Shown here: one piece after another, positions 19,089 to 30,806 of the stretch | How positions within the stretch are numbered: the stretch's first letter is position 1 | Layout of the letters: each line of letters opens with the position of its first letter | Assembly (NCBI GenBank): GCA_013176395.1 | Contig: JABMLP010000008.1 | Location: 1,302,001-1,366,000, forward strand | Length of the DNA: 64,000 nt | Direction of reading: 5' to 3' | From: Venturia oleaginea | Taxonomy: Eukaryota > Ascomycota > Dothideomycetes > Venturiales > Venturiaceae | Notes under the pieces: generated by a model | What the model was told of the DNA's origin: nothing | Seen by the model: only the letters and a program-made list of their open reading frames with translations | Database searches by the model: none | Program-made: the position numbers and the translations under genes

Positions 19089-22076
19089 TCACAACACGGC
19101 ATCCAAGACCTTGTCTCTCAACGCTCGGTTTTCATCATTCAATTCCCGCAGCCTCTTCTCACTGAGTTGATACCTCTCTTTCCAGAATTCGCCTCCAGAG
19201 CGTGCATCGATATCGGTATTGTCACTTGCTGCCGTGTTGCCGTCCTCGTCCTTCGGCTTCGATAAGTGTAATCCTTTGATACTGAACTGGCCGATGATGC
19301 CGCCTAGTGAAGCAGACCATTCCACGTCGAAGGATTCGCGAACGCGTTTGGACGAAGATGTCGAGTCGTCCATCTGATCATCAGAGTCCTCGTCAATGGG
19401 AGAGTCATAGCCATCATCATTGACTTTGAATCGCCGGATGATGACCCGCTTATCACCGCCCGTCTGCGGTACTGGTACAAGAGGAGACTGGAGACCGAGC
19501 GACGCCGCGAGACCGAGCCACGTTGCGAGAGCACGGAGGTGATTTGTGTGTTCTGGAGAAGTGGAGAGGTCGTGCACCAGTCGGCCGGCGGAATCGTTTG
19601 AATGCGCGTTCAAACTCCTCCCAATTATGGCTTGAGCCAGATCTTTCGCTTCTTGTCCTCTCAAACGTTTTGAACGCCCAGAAATCTCAGCTTGAAGAAG
19701 TTCGGCGGCCAGCGCGCGTTTGACATCTTCGTTTGTGAGCACCTTCGTAGACGGTAGATCCCTCTCCTTCTCCACCATAGGACTTGTCCTGGGCGGCAAG
19801 AAATGATGGCTATCTCGTTCATCACACTGGTCGTCCATATCTGTGACCGTACTCTCATTAACATTTGAAAAGAATGAAGAGGTGGAGGTCATTGTGCGTG
19901 CCGTGCTTGCGGTACTTAGCGCAGGAGTCTGTATGGAGCCGGGAGCCCGTTGGTTTTCCCTAGTCAAAGGAGATTCATTCAGCCGACCGTTGACAAGCAG
20001 TGTAGGTGTGATGAGAGAGACTGGGCCGCCGCGATTTTCAGGTACCTGGACTTGAAGTCGTTCAGGCCTTGCCTGCAGAGGCTGTACGGGTCGACTATGG
20101 AGAAGGGTGAGGCTGTGCGGTGTCGTTGCAGATATGGGTGTTGGTTGTTGGGGTGTTAGAAATTGTGGCTTTGGACTCTCAGTCGTCCCTGGTGTCGGAG
20201 TACCTGTGGAGATCTGGTTCCTGCCCAAGTCAATAGTGGGAGCCTCTTTGATTTTAGGATCGGCTGGGAAAGTCCCGAATGAACCGTCCCGGACAGAACG
20301 GTTGCTCGGGGGTCTTCCTCTAAGCTTTCCGTTGACGGTTGTGTTCGTTGATGTCCAGGCTGAAGAAGTTACAGGGCCATGTTTTCTCCCTGTCCGTTTC
20401 CGCGACGATGACGGCGTGACTGCAGATCGAGGTTCGTCGAAGTAATGATCAGGATGTGCGCTCATAGGTGTCATTGCTGGATGAGGCGTCGAAGGCGTTT
20501 CGTTGCGTGCCCATCGGATTTGCTGTTGTGAGGCTGTGAGTGCACTTCTTGGATGCTGTCCGGGCGTCATTGCAGACCAAGGATCTCCATGGGGATAGCC
20601 ATCAAGGCCATCAGGATGAGCACTCATTGGGACGGGTGCGCTTGATGGGTATGCAGATTGTGGATAGGAGTTGTCTCTACTTCCGAAAACTGAGGTATCC
20701 AGATGTGGCCTTTTGGGCTCAATGGCAGATGATGGTTCCATGTCATCCTCCAGCTCGTCCGCGCGCTTCCGGCCTCGTTTGGGCTGAGTACTTGGGTCCA
20801 GAGAATGCAGAACATGATCGTCCCATATCTGAATTCCGTCTCTCGACTCTGGATAACCTTCGTTTGGGTGTGGTATTTGTTGAGAATAGGCGAGTTCATT
20901 ACCACTAAGATATCCAAAGAAGGCATCAATATGCCGCTGTTTTAACCATCTCTGTGGAATTGATTAGCCAATGCTTTGTCTGCTTGATTCGAATAATCAT
21001 CGAGACAGCTCTCTGATTACGCTCGAGCATCACGATTCCATCTCTGACACCTGGATCAACACTCCATAACTATCTAATTTGCTTCGTTCGGAGAGCGAGA
21101 ACTGCCTCTCTACAGTGGTCTCGGCAATTCCGTGCCGCTAAAGAACAGCTCATATCCAAATAGTTCACCGTGATATCGGAGGCGATAAATTTCAGGTAAC
21201 CTTTTTTTTTTTAAGTTACTAGAAATTAATCGACATTGTTATCGTCTAAGATGATATTCAGGATACTGCTCTCGTCTGTTTCTTGGTAGAAGCGAGACAG
21301 CAATGACAAAGGGACTGTGCTCGCGCATGGAAAGTACTGAAAGCCGAAGGTAGGCACATTTTTGTCTCTCACTATGACAGCGGTGTAGCTACCTTATGCA
21401 AAAAGAGATGATGTTGACTCACTTTCAGTCGAACTCCGTATTGTGATACCTTCTGAGCACTCTGCTTCTTCTCCGCATCAGGTTCCTTCACTCCCAGCAG
21501 TTTAATGATATTGGTCCAATCCTTGCATTCAGGATCCTTGGCCTCATGCCTTCTAACCAGCTGATACAGGGAAAAAATGTTGGGCCTCACTTTTTCACTG
21601 GCCGGAAGCTCGATAAACTTCTTTTTCAACACTGATGTATCCACAGACAAGGGAAAGCAGGGGTTGCAGTACAGGATGAAAGCCACGTATGCATCGGCAA
21701 TGTTGTCCTCGGCGACATTGCGATCGGGCAAGGAGCGGTCTTGCGGTAGGTAGGATTGTTGGAATGTGTGTCTTGGGGGAGCGGGAGTGAGGGACGAGAA
21801 TCGCGGAGATTGGTGTTGCGAGGGTGTCTGAGGCGTGGCTAGGGAATGTCTATCATGGGCCTGATCTTGGTAATACTGGTGATGCAGATGTCCGTTCGCG
21901 TCGTGGGGGAGGATATGCGGAGGGGGAGCAGGTTGTAAATTTCGTGATGCGCCAGGTTCTATATGTTGTTCCATGTGTTGATACTGGTTTGCGAAAGGTT
22001 GTCCATCGGGACTCATAGGCCGTTGGAAGTGATGCGAGTGGTGTATAGGGACATGGCCAGATTGATTAAAGTCCAT
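19089..22076 (-). CDS. abp2: ARS-binding protein 2 family protein (838 aa)
   Basis: Exons 22076-21423 (218 codons) and 20951-19089 (620 codons) join in phase 0 through a 471-bp intron. The conserved Abp2 block is split exactly there: exon 1 holds DNIADAYVAFILYCNP, LSVDTSVLKKKF and SAQKVSQYGVRLK; exon 2 opens RWLKQRHIDAFFGYLSG. In fission yeast the founding protein binds origin (ARS) DNA, so a nuclear, DNA-binding role is expected. The N-terminus is His/Gln/Pro-rich, and the long middle is Ser/Thr/Pro-rich and disordered with a basic patch (KRGRKRADELEDD). An acidic run (SPIDEDSDDQMDD) and a C-terminal coiled coil (KRLRELNDENRALRDKVL) follow. The whole second exon would be missed if the intron were not recognised. 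Confidence 0.85.
20952..21422 (-). other. Unusually long intron (471 bp) in the ARS-binding protein gene
   Basis: Donor gtgagt at 21422 follows RLK; acceptor cacag ends at 20952 before RWLK. Other introns here are mostly 47-112 bp. No internal exon is needed, because the protein reads straight across the conserved domain. It contains a poly-T run near 21203. Confidence 0.8.
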
Positions 22077-22895
22077 GTCTCCTAGGTAGTTTCGTGGTAG
22101 ACTAGGTCACCGAACGGGCCATGAGTCGATGTCGCCGTCGCCGTCGCCGTCGCCGTCGTCTACCTCGTCTTGCACAATGTCAGCCTGCTGTACATTGGAC
22201 GTGTCGTACAATTGTCGCGCAAGGTCAGTCTATTGTATGTGTCGGCCCTGTAGGTGGGATGCTGGTGGACTTGAACGCACATCACTCGTTATGCTGGATG
22301 CTGGACCTCAGTTTGGCGCTCTTCCCTGGTCTGCAATGTGGTCTGGCAATTGGCTGCATGGGGCCATGGGCGTTAGAATAGAAATAGCAAAGGACGCTAC
22401 TCTGCGCCTCATCAGCGGATCCCAAGGTACGGACGGTTCTTGGTATTGGTCGACGCCTTTCCCTCCAGGCCTTCACGGCTTACTGACATGGCCATCATTC
22501 ATCTATTCTTAGCAATGTTTGTGTAAACTCGGGTGCAGCCGCCATCACATCCCGTTTGTGACAAACTGGACGGATCCGTTGTGTGGTAGCGACTATATTA
22601 CTGCTAATTACCCTCGATACCTCTACCTAGGTACACTTGACAGCTGAAAGGGCCCCATCACAGTCACAATCGATTAGGCACTTTTGGCATACGACCTCGC
22701 TTTACCGAGGTAGCAGGTAGGCCAGGACGCGACACAGCAGTGTCCAGAGCCGAATGCACTCTTATTATATTTGGAATCGTACTTCTCTAGTTACTGTGAC
22801 CTCGCTGATTTCTACTTGCTTTTGCCAAACACCACCATCGACATCTCCAGGAATAGAAGCGCCTCCCTTACTGTCCCCCCACACCGTCATTCACC
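22077..22895. promoter_or_regulatory. Divergent promoter region
   Basis: Shared upstream region of the ARS-binding protein gene (minus) and the carrier gene (plus). It contains a gtcgcc hexanucleotide repeat at about 22131-22158. The small ORFs at 22121-22512 arise from that repeat. No other gene was seen. Confidence 0.5.
22131..22158 (+). repeat. gtcgcc microsatellite
   Basis: About 4.5 copies of gtcgcc, close to the 5' end of the ARS-binding protein gene. Confidence 0.85.
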
Positions 22896-24032
22896 ATGTC
22901 AACCGCACAGAAGACTGTTGCCGAGTCGGTCAAGCCCTTGCCGACGACCACTGCTGCTCAGCAGAGCGACAACGTTGCTCATGCCCTGGCTGGCGCTGGT
23001 GGTGGACTGTTGTCCATGGCCTTGACGTAGGCTACACACCAAGAAAGGGATGCCAAAGCTAAGGTCGACGCAGATACCCTCTCATGACCCTGTCCACACG
23101 CGCCCAGGTCGAATCCAAGAAGGCTGAATCATCCACGCTCGATGCCGCGAAGAGAATAATAAAAAGAGAAGGCCTCGGAGGTCTTTATGCCGGATTGGAC
23201 ACTGCTCTATTTGGCATTGGCGTCACCAACTTCGTATACTACTATTGGTATGAATGGACTCGCGCCGCTTTCGAGAAGGCCGCTGCAAAAGCAAACCGCG
23301 CCTCCAAGAAGCTCACAACTGTGGAGACAATGATTGCTGGCGCAATTGCTGGGTCCGCAACAGTCATGCTCACAAACCCAATCTGGGTGGTCAACACTCG
23401 GATGACCACAAGGAAACGCAGCTCCGACGAGCCTGTGCTTCCTGGATCGAACCCAATCAAGGCGCCGTCTTCACTTGCGACTCTGCTCTCGCTTATCAAG
23501 AATGAGGGCCTGACCAGCCTTTTCGCAGGAGTTATGCCAGCGTTGGTGCTGGTCATCAACCCGATTCTGCAATACACTTTCTTTGAGCAACTCAAGAGCG
23601 TTTTGGAGAAGAGACGGCGAGTGACACCCACCGACTCATTCTACCTCGGAGCCATGGGTAAATTACTCGCAACAAGCATCACATACCCATACATTACTGT
23701 CAAAAGCAGGATGCACGTTGCAAAGAAGTCACACGATGGGGTAGAGGCAAAGAAGCTATCTATGGGCGAGACTTTCAGCCAAATTCTGCACGAAGAAGGA
23801 TGGGTCGGCCTATACGGAGGTGAGTTGACCTTCGCTCAGTTCCAGGTGCTTTCTTGGAGGGTCCTGAATCGGCAGCGTTTTGCGTGATTGATCACTCACA
23901 TGCTGATACTGTATAGGAATTGGACCAAAGGTCACCCAGAGTGTTCTAACGGCGGCGTTCCTGTTCGCTTTCAAGGACGCTCTTTACGCATATACCATTA
24001 AGCTCAGGCGTGCGGCTGCCCTCAAGAAGTGA
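22896..24032 (+). CDS. Peroxisomal adenine nucleotide transporter-like mitochondrial carrier family protein (330 aa)
   Basis: Exons 22896-23026, 23074-23819 and 23917-24032, with introns of 47 and 97 bp, join in phase to 330 residues. Three carrier repeats each have the signature P-x-x-x-x-x-R: YPLMTLSTRAQ, NPIWVVNTRMT and YPYITVKSRMH. The odd first signature (PLMTLSTRAQ, no acidic residue) is typical of the PMP47/PMP34/Ant1 branch, which exchanges ATP for AMP across the peroxisomal membrane to support fatty acid activation and beta-oxidation. The N-terminus is short and polar with no mitochondrial presequence. Another peroxisomal cofactor substrate (CoA, NAD) is possible for this branch. Confidence 0.87.
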
Positions 24033-24904
24033 ATCTTCTTGATTTAATGCTCGAGGCACATCACAAGAACAAACACGCCAACAAGAGCATTCAAAAAAAC
24101 TTTCCAATTCCAGATACCCACGACACGCCAAATTCAAATACTCGGGAATAGATCAGATGCTACAAAGGCAGACATGTCGAGCATGTAGATTGAGCATAAA
24201 CAGCAACAACGACCCCCCTTTCAAGTAAACATTGAGTAAATACTTCCACCAAGGAAAAAGTCACAATTCAAAGCAGAAATTGAAGAGGTTTCGGTTGGTA
24301 ATGCTTTCTGTTCTAATATAGACTTAAGAATGTACGCAGCCATAAGCTTAATCATTTACTAGCCATCAAGATCAACCATCAAAATGCCTTCCACTGCATG
24401 TGAACCACAGAAATGCTATTAATTGGTACTGTTTACCTCCAATTCTCGACTTACCAGATCTGGCATGTGTAGGGCTGACTAGCGTATTTTGCTTCTTCGA
24501 CCAGCCCTCCCTCCACAAGATAACACAATGCTCGAAGATCAGGTACCCGCAAGTACTGTGCCGTCGTCCCGACCCCAACGGAAGCGGAAAAAAGAATCTA
24601 CGGGGAGCGTGGAGGGGTCGCGATTCTCTGGCTACTGACAACTACCGACAAACACAACTCCAAATTTTCCCGACACTGTTGTCTGATGAGTTTATGAATC
24701 GAAGGCGGTTACTTAATCTGGACAACGTGACGTCGTTTATATCTTGAAGCTGTCTCATCACAAGGATCAGGTTTATCGCAATAACAATATCCACCACGCC
24801 GTCATTCCGATCTCTCAATTATCATGTCATGCCCCTCTATTCCAGAGGCCTGGTCTTAACAATGTTCAGCTAAAATTGGGCGGCCATACTCTGCTTTCTG
24901 CGAA
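24033..24904. other. Intergenic region with no gene seen
   Basis: 3' flank of the carrier gene. Two mutually antisense ORFs at 24372-24747 have no protein-like character. Nothing else was seen. Confidence 0.55.
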
Positions 24905-25309
24905 TTAGAATGAGGATTCTTCTGCGTCCGAGGGCGATAACTCGTCTACAGTCAACGAAGACATGTCGTCAGAAGAGAAGGGTACGGATGTCGAACTGGA
25001 ATTATCAAGATGTCGAAATGGAGTATTAGAAATGTTGAGAACGGCGAGGAGGCAATTGGTAACGAGGTTTCTGTTGTTGGGGGTCGGCAAGATTGAGAAT
25101 ACGGTGTTATCTTGAAGTTTCAGCGAGTCTATTGTAGTGGATTCTGGATTCTGGATTCTGGATTCTGGGTGATTGTGATGGGGATGGGGGTTTAAATGCT
25201 CAAGATTGGTCACGCGTGTAAAAAGAAAGGTGTGATAGTCACACCTCCAGATTCTATCCTGACTCCTATTCATTGACGGATTGTCGATGTTGAAATTTGA
25301 CGCATCCAT
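24905..25309 (-). CDS. Doubtful small ORF (134 aa), unrecognised
   Basis: Open from ATG 25309 to a stop at 24905. The protein is Asn/Ser/His-rich (MDASNFNIDNPSMNRS) and ends in an acidic tail (SSLTVDELSPSDAEESSF). Part of it comes from a 7-bp repeat (attctgg, 25141-25168) that encodes PESRIQNPES. No domain, signal peptide or membrane segment. It may be chance. Confidence 0.22.
   Translation of the reverse strand: MDASNFNIDNPSMNRSQDRIWRCDYHTFLFTRVTNLEHLNPHPHHNHPESRIQNPESTTIDSLKLQDNTVFSILPTPNNRNLVTNCLLAVLNISNTPFRHLDNSSSTSVPFSSDDMSSLTVDELSPSDAEESSF
25141..25168 (+). repeat. 7-bp tandem repeat (attctgg) x4
   Basis: Four perfect copies of attctgg inside the doubtful ORF at 24905-25309. Confidence 0.9.
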
Positions 25310-25404
25310 GGACAGCGGCTAATGTCGATGAATATATATCAGCCAAAGGAAGAAAGGAGATTCTGGATTCTTCGAGGTCATCCCTTATCTAAGCGCCGGC
25401 AAAG

Positions 25405-25822
25405 ATGGCGGTCGTCAGATCCCCATCCTTTCTTGCAAGCGCTTCGGCATCAGCTGCTCAGACATTTGACGAGGGGTGCGCCGAGAAAGACGAGAAGAAG
25501 GATAAGAGCTTGGAGGGGAAGAATGAGTTTTCCGCTCTCCCCGTTCACTTCTTCCTCGCCCGCTTTCTCATTGTTGGAGGACATGCTACCTCCCCTCGCC
25601 CTAGCTCTTCGTGAATCAGTTGGAGAGCAAGCGACTTCCAAGTCTTTGAAGAAGTTATTGGAGTTGATATCAACAGGAAAAGACAAAGACTCTCTTTCCT
25701 TCTGCGCAACGTTGGATCTAGGCACTAAGGATTGTCTATTTTCTTCTGTTGCTGGACTAGGGGTTTATGATGTTGATTTCGGAACGCTGCTTGGGAAATC
25801 GGAGTTAGTAAGACGACCATGA
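25405..25822 (+). pseudogene. Remnant of a BAHD-type acyltransferase gene
   Basis: The plus strand encodes a fragment resembling the C-terminal half of BAHD acyltransferases: MLPPLALALRESVG (family: shared channel segment before the last strands), a helix LKKLLELISTGKDKDS, then SSVAGLGVYDVDFGTLLGKS, which matches the family's S-V-A-G-S-P-x-x-x-V-Y-x-x-D-F-G-W-G-x-P motif in degraded form. A stop follows directly after SELVRRP, where intact enzymes continue for some 50 residues. The catalytic HxxxD half is not found upstream; 25405-25560 is protein-like but in another frame. BAHD enzymes transfer acyl groups from CoA to alcohols or amines. Here the gene is truncated at both ends, and the substrate cannot be guessed. 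Confidence 0.45.
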
Positions 25823-26944
25823 TTTGATTGTGCCGTCGGGGGAAGTGGAGCAATAGGTTCGATGGCCAGATACTATTAACAAAGATTACCAGGAATCGAC
25901 TTACATATTGGTATTATAATAGCTTGCCATACTGTCCTAGCTAGAGGTTTACGATGAGAAACAGGGCTCGCGGCGGAGCATTCACTTAGATACCCTCTAG
26001 TACACTAGTGATCGGCACAAAAGAAAAGCGTGCTGAAAAACGACAACGCGCATGCAATGAGAAATCCCCACTATGGCAGCGTAAATTGCAAAGCATAGAT
26101 GCAGACAAGGCAAATTCCCATTGAAAAAGCAAGCGTAAAATGAAACTACCAAGCAGGAATCTCGTCGTCTGCTAGCATAATTTGGCGGTGAGGATCTTGG
26201 CCCTCTTTGGTCTTCTCAGCTGACATTGCACAACTTTTCGCGAATATGGCACAATAAAAGCTCGAATTAGAACGAACGTCCTTGGAGCTGAGGTCGGGTG
26301 GCTCTTGGTCTTGGTCTTAGTCTTCGAGGAAAATCGAAACCTCCTGCCGGTCATTAGGAAGGATTCCAAAGTCGTGACGTGTATCGTCTGTGATCGTGTC
26401 GGCTTCCAATTGCGTTGATGGCAATGAGCGATATCAACTTCGAATCTCACTCCAAGGGATGGTTCTCACAGGATAGGTGTGTGTTGATGACAGAACAATC
26501 TTGTTCTCGTTGGATTGATGATGGCAGAGTGTATTGTGCATTGGAGTTGACGAAACCAAATGAAAGCGCCCAGACCGCCACATGAAGATCAAATTGCAGT
26601 TATTATCGAAACATCAATTGCCGTGCTTTCTTAGTTGCCTGTACTTCTATACCGTCTTGCTTGCTTCTCCTGATCCAACCATCCCGCTACTCATGAAGAG
26701 AGAAACTATTCTTGGGTATAAACACTAACCACCGGGTCCTATCCCAGTGGAACCCATCCCAGTGGAACCCATCCCAGTGGAACCCATCCCAGTGGAACCC
26801 ATCCCAGTGGAACCCATCCCAGTGGAACCCATCCCAGTGGAACCCATCCATACCCGAATGTCCATAAAACGCCTCGCATAAATATTATCGTAACAGCGTC
26901 AATCGCCTGCCTCAGCTCCTCTTCGCTACAGTTTTCGCCTTGCT
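25823..26944. other. Gene-free stretch with minisatellite
   Basis: No coding region is supported. The 92-codon minus ORF at 26172-26450 has no domain and unusual K/T repeats. The minisatellite at 26741-26845 lies near the 3' end of the next gene. Confidence 0.55.
26741..26845 (+). repeat. 15-bp minisatellite (atcccagtggaaccc) x7
   Basis: Seven perfect tandem copies followed by atcc. It is not in an ORF that looks coding. It lies 100 bp beyond the stop codon of the convergent gene at 26945, so it may sit in its 3' UTR or terminator. Confidence 0.97.
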
Positions 26945-29522
26945 TCAGAGCTTGAGTCGGGCGTCATATTGCACCTTCTCCACCTTACACCACTCGCTCA
27001 CCAGCGAGACACCAAATCGGATTGCCTGGATAGGAGTCGAATCAGGGCCGATGGGTAACGAGAATTCGCCATCGAAAAGCGGCTCACCCTTCTCTCCTAC
27101 CAATTTCTCTCCGTCACCCTCGCCATCCAGACTACCGCTCTCACATGTACCAGGAAACCTACTCTCCAATATCTTGCACGGCAGATGTTTCTTCGCTTCC
27201 AAGGAATGATCGATCAACGCTCTCCAGCTGTCCAGTTTATTCTTCAAATCAAGATTGACCCCGGGGATAGGCCCAGCACCGCTTGCCTCACTCGAAGCAG
27301 GTCCGCCTTGAGGAGATTCGACTGCGGTAACCTGATTGGAGCCAGACTTGGATTCCTTATCAAGCAATGCACTATGGATTCTCGAATTGATGGCGACCCC
27401 AAGGTACGCATGTAGCCCCTTTAAGTCCGTAAACCGTCGCGTCGAGCCTCCCAAATGATGAAAAAGAGGCAGCATGGAGATCCAAGTATTGTATATTTCG
27501 CAGACCCTCCCTTCCAATCGTCTTCGAGCATCTCCAAGGGTATAGGCCAGCATGTACGAAAGTATGCATTCCAGAGCGGTTAGCGCTGCGCGTTTATGAT
27601 CATCATCAGTGCGTTCGTTGTTTTTGAAAATGTCTTGGTTCTCGTGTTTGATTTTGCGACCAAGTTTATTGTATTGATTTGATAGTTCGTTCAAAGCACG
27701 AAGCTGCACTGCTCTTATACCTGTTCCAGCAGGGTTCAGGGGCGCGGATGTGGGTCCCTTCTCACCACTCTTTGGAAGAGGGGTACCAGCTGGTGTGAGA
27801 TGGCTGCGCTTGGCTCCAGGTGTTGGCGCATTCGACTCATTCGAAATGGACCGCTGCATGGCAGCAGATTTCAAATGATCGTTGCGAGGCGTAGCTTGTG
27901 CGGGTGTTTTTGCGGCAGATTTTATCATTGCAGGAGACAGCAAGGGAGCCTGGACCGGAGTCGAAGGTTTTTGATCGATATCAAGACCTTTCGGACGCTT
28001 TGCTGAAGGAGCATCGCCTTCTCCAGCTCGGGGGCGCTTCCCGGCTGTACCTACCGCTTTTGGACGGCCTGGCTGGGAAGAACGAGGAATTTCTCTCGGT
28101 TCTGGTTTGCTGCTGCGGTCTGTTATTTGGGAAGCACTACTCGATGCGCGACCTCGAGCATTACCGCGCTCTCCCCCCTCGTTGACAATCTGGTCAATCT
28201 GCTTCAATTTTGAATATTCCCGGCTTGGAGTTGGCAACAGCTTCAGGAGCATTTGAACGCGCTGTTTGTTACGCTTCCCGTACTTCAATTTGACTGTGAG
28301 TGACGGTTTCGACACCACCACTTCAGCCTTGCTGACTTTGAACTCCTCGGTTGTCTTTCGTACAGGGGTATGTGCACGCTCCAGATCTTTCCTGCCAATC
28401 ACCTTCGGCACAGTCTTCGCAGGTCTTTCGGTAGGCTTGACAACAGCAGCAGCCATTGGAGGTGGTGATTTTGCTCGTTCCGGCGGCCGTATTTTGGACG
28501 GCGCAGGGTTTGATGTCACGTGTTTTTTTGCTTTCTGATCGTTCGCGGGTGAAGCAGCCGCAGAACCGTTCGAGGTCGCCGAGGGAGTGGCAGCCTTTGG
28601 ATTCTTCACTTCTTCTAGAAGTGCGGCCTCGATTTGTGGAGGTAATGTAGGTGAGAGCATGGGCGGTAGATCCCACTTATCGGCAACAGGAAGGAAGGTT
28701 GGAGAGAGTAACGGAGGAAGGTCGTGAGGCGCGCCGTTGGATTGTGAGCCTTGCGAATATTTGGGGTCACGCCGTAAAGGTGTGGTTATTCGCGGCTTCT
28801 TCACAGGATGCGGCGATTCTTTGCGGTCGGTTGATGATCTCGGGGCATTAGAGTCGGCATGAGGTCTGGGAGATGTCAGTATTTCGAAGAAATAGTGATG
28901 ATTACCCAACTAACCTCTTCTTTGAGCCAGAAGCTGGCGGTGTCTGGGTAGCTTCCAGTGACCTGGCAGGCCTAGGGCCAGCCTTGACGCCGTTGACCTT
29001 CTTCTCTTCCATTTTTGGCTCGGCCTTCTCTTTTGCCTTCTCTGGAACAACCTCCTTGTATTCCACGGGACCGCCAGCTAACTTGGTCTTGTATGCGCTC
29101 AAGCTAAGCTTCTTTTTCGTGCCCTGGCTAGGTGTACTCGTCCCGCTCAGGAAGCTGGGCGCTTTCTGCGCGTGGTGTTGTGTCTTTTGCCTATCGCGAT
29201 CCTCATCTACTTGACTCCTGACTACAAAACAGCTGTCTCCCGGCTCGCGATAGATGTAGGTCATGTACTGGAGGCGCTCCTCGTCCAGAGAGAAAGGCGT
29301 GTGTCGCTGCCAACTATGCGCTTCTTGCCGCGACGGGTAGTGGAAGCGCGGCTCGTCACAGGGAACGGAAAGAATGTATGGGTGATCAGGTACGGCTCTA
29401 AATATTCGATCGACTGCGGCGTCAAGTTTTCGTAGTTCCTGGGCATCTCGATCGGACATTCTGGGTTGCGATGGTTTGCCTCCAGAGTCTCTGTCTTGAT
29501 AGGGCGGTTCGGTTATGGACAT
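26945..29522 (-). CDS. Large basic, mostly disordered nuclear-type protein (842 aa), possibly Ell-binding-protein-like
   Basis: Exons 29522-28915 and 28865-26945, joined by a 49-bp intron in phase (KKR/PHADSN), give 842 residues. The N-terminal 100 residues form a compact, conserved-looking block (ELRKLDAAVDRIFRAVPDHP, LDEERLQYMTYIYREPGD). The middle is Pro/Ser/Lys-rich with nuclear-localisation-like clusters and short motifs such as DLPPLLSPT and DLPPMLSPTLPPQIE. A C-terminal helical domain at about 590-740 includes LRALNELSNQYNKLGRKIKH, ALTALECILSYMLAYTLGDA and YNTWISMLPLFHHLGGS. I have a weak memory of this C-terminal helical type being called an Ell-binding protein (transcription elongation) domain, but cannot confirm it. 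A chromatin or transcription role is inference. Confidence 0.75.
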
Positions 29523-30806
29523 TCCTTAACGCGTATGTATGAATGGAGAGAAATGGCGCGACTAATAGCGTCGCGAGATCTGGCGGTGGGTGATGGCAGT
29601 GGTGTATGGCCGGGTCGCGGGAGGGGATGTATCTGTATGTGCCGTTTGCGGGATTGGGATCTTGTATTCGTCCCTTTAGATCAATCGCTTCTGTTATCCC
29701 GATTAGCATTGTTCAAAGGAATATGTCGAATTGCGGGAGGCGGCATATACATTGAGTGAGGCTGCTGCTCTTATGGTGTCGGGCTATCCATAGCGCCGCT
29801 GAGAAGAATGGGAGGTCCAGGACTGTCGCATCACTGAATATCCCGGCAGTTGGATTGCAATGCAGAATGTCGCATCCTCGTGTATTCACCGGGCGGATCA
29901 GTTCTTGGTGGTGGACGTGGGATGGTGTTGGTGCAACTATCGTCCACCGGATCCACAGTCCGTATTCGGCTTGTTCGATGCTCGCTTGGCAAAGCCCACT
30001 GGGTAGGGGTAGAACTACAGGATTCAGCTATAAAAATCACGTAGTCACCCTCAATCGCTTCATATTCCACGTCTGCCTATGCATCTCAGCCCCTACTATG
30101 GTATACACAGTACTCTCGGCTCCCACGTGCAGGACATCATATCCTGGCCTCGTGTACGTCCGTGCAACTGCCACTAGGGCAACATTCTCGTATTCTTGAA
30201 CCTCAAGGCTCAGTCCTCGAACGACCAAAAGAAAGAAACGGCTAGAGTCCATTTCGGCCCTTTCATACCAATCCAGCTCACGCCCAGACTTGAATTTCCC
30301 TCAGGGGCCTGCTTCGAGCACTTGAAGCTGACATTTCGATGCTCGTTCAGCTATCAGTAAGCAGCTCGACATACCCTACATCGACCTATTATTCTGTCAT
30401 CTTTCCACTACCGTCTGATCGATTGCTGCCCTTCTATGCCAGCCTATAATCAATACACCACTTTCAACTGGGTACCGAATCCATGAATTCCTGCCAATGT
30501 CATTTTCGAAGATCGCCCAGACAATTATACACATCCGCCTCGAATTGAGAGAAAAGCCCGGCGTGTGTCCACCACATTTCCTCCCAGACCGTCATTCCGA
30601 GTAATCAACCTTGCAGGAATCATCGATTGTACCCCTGGGCTGAATCGCGGAAACGGCCTCTCAGCCTTCTCTCTCCATTTTGGAAGGTATTCCCATCCGT
30701 CTCCATCCAACACCTCGCCCGCCAGCCTCCTATCTCCACCTCCAGCCTCCCCTCCATATCAAAAACATCAAAACAATACCACCACTCCGGACTTTCGTAC
30801 CCCCTC
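29523..30806. other. Gene-poor stretch
   Basis: The first part is the leader of the gene at 29522. On the minus strand at 29831-30252, two protein-like pieces (YENVALVAVARTYTRPGY and VEYEAIEGDYVIFIAESC) sit in different frames with no in-phase splice found. They could be a decayed gene, but support is too thin for a call. C/T-rich sequence fills 30560-30860. Confidence 0.4.

Noticed and set aside
22121..22512. Two plus ORFs starting with Arg/Ser-Pro repeats
   Set aside because: They are produced by the gtcgcc microsatellite in a promoter region.
25405..25822. Reading the BAHD remnant as a specific mycotoxin acetyltransferase
   Set aside because: Only generic C-terminal BAHD motifs survive; no substrate can be inferred and no partner genes are present.
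29756..30199. 147-codon plus ORF
   Set aside because: GTG start, Cys/Trp/Arg-rich composition typical of a shadow frame, no motif.
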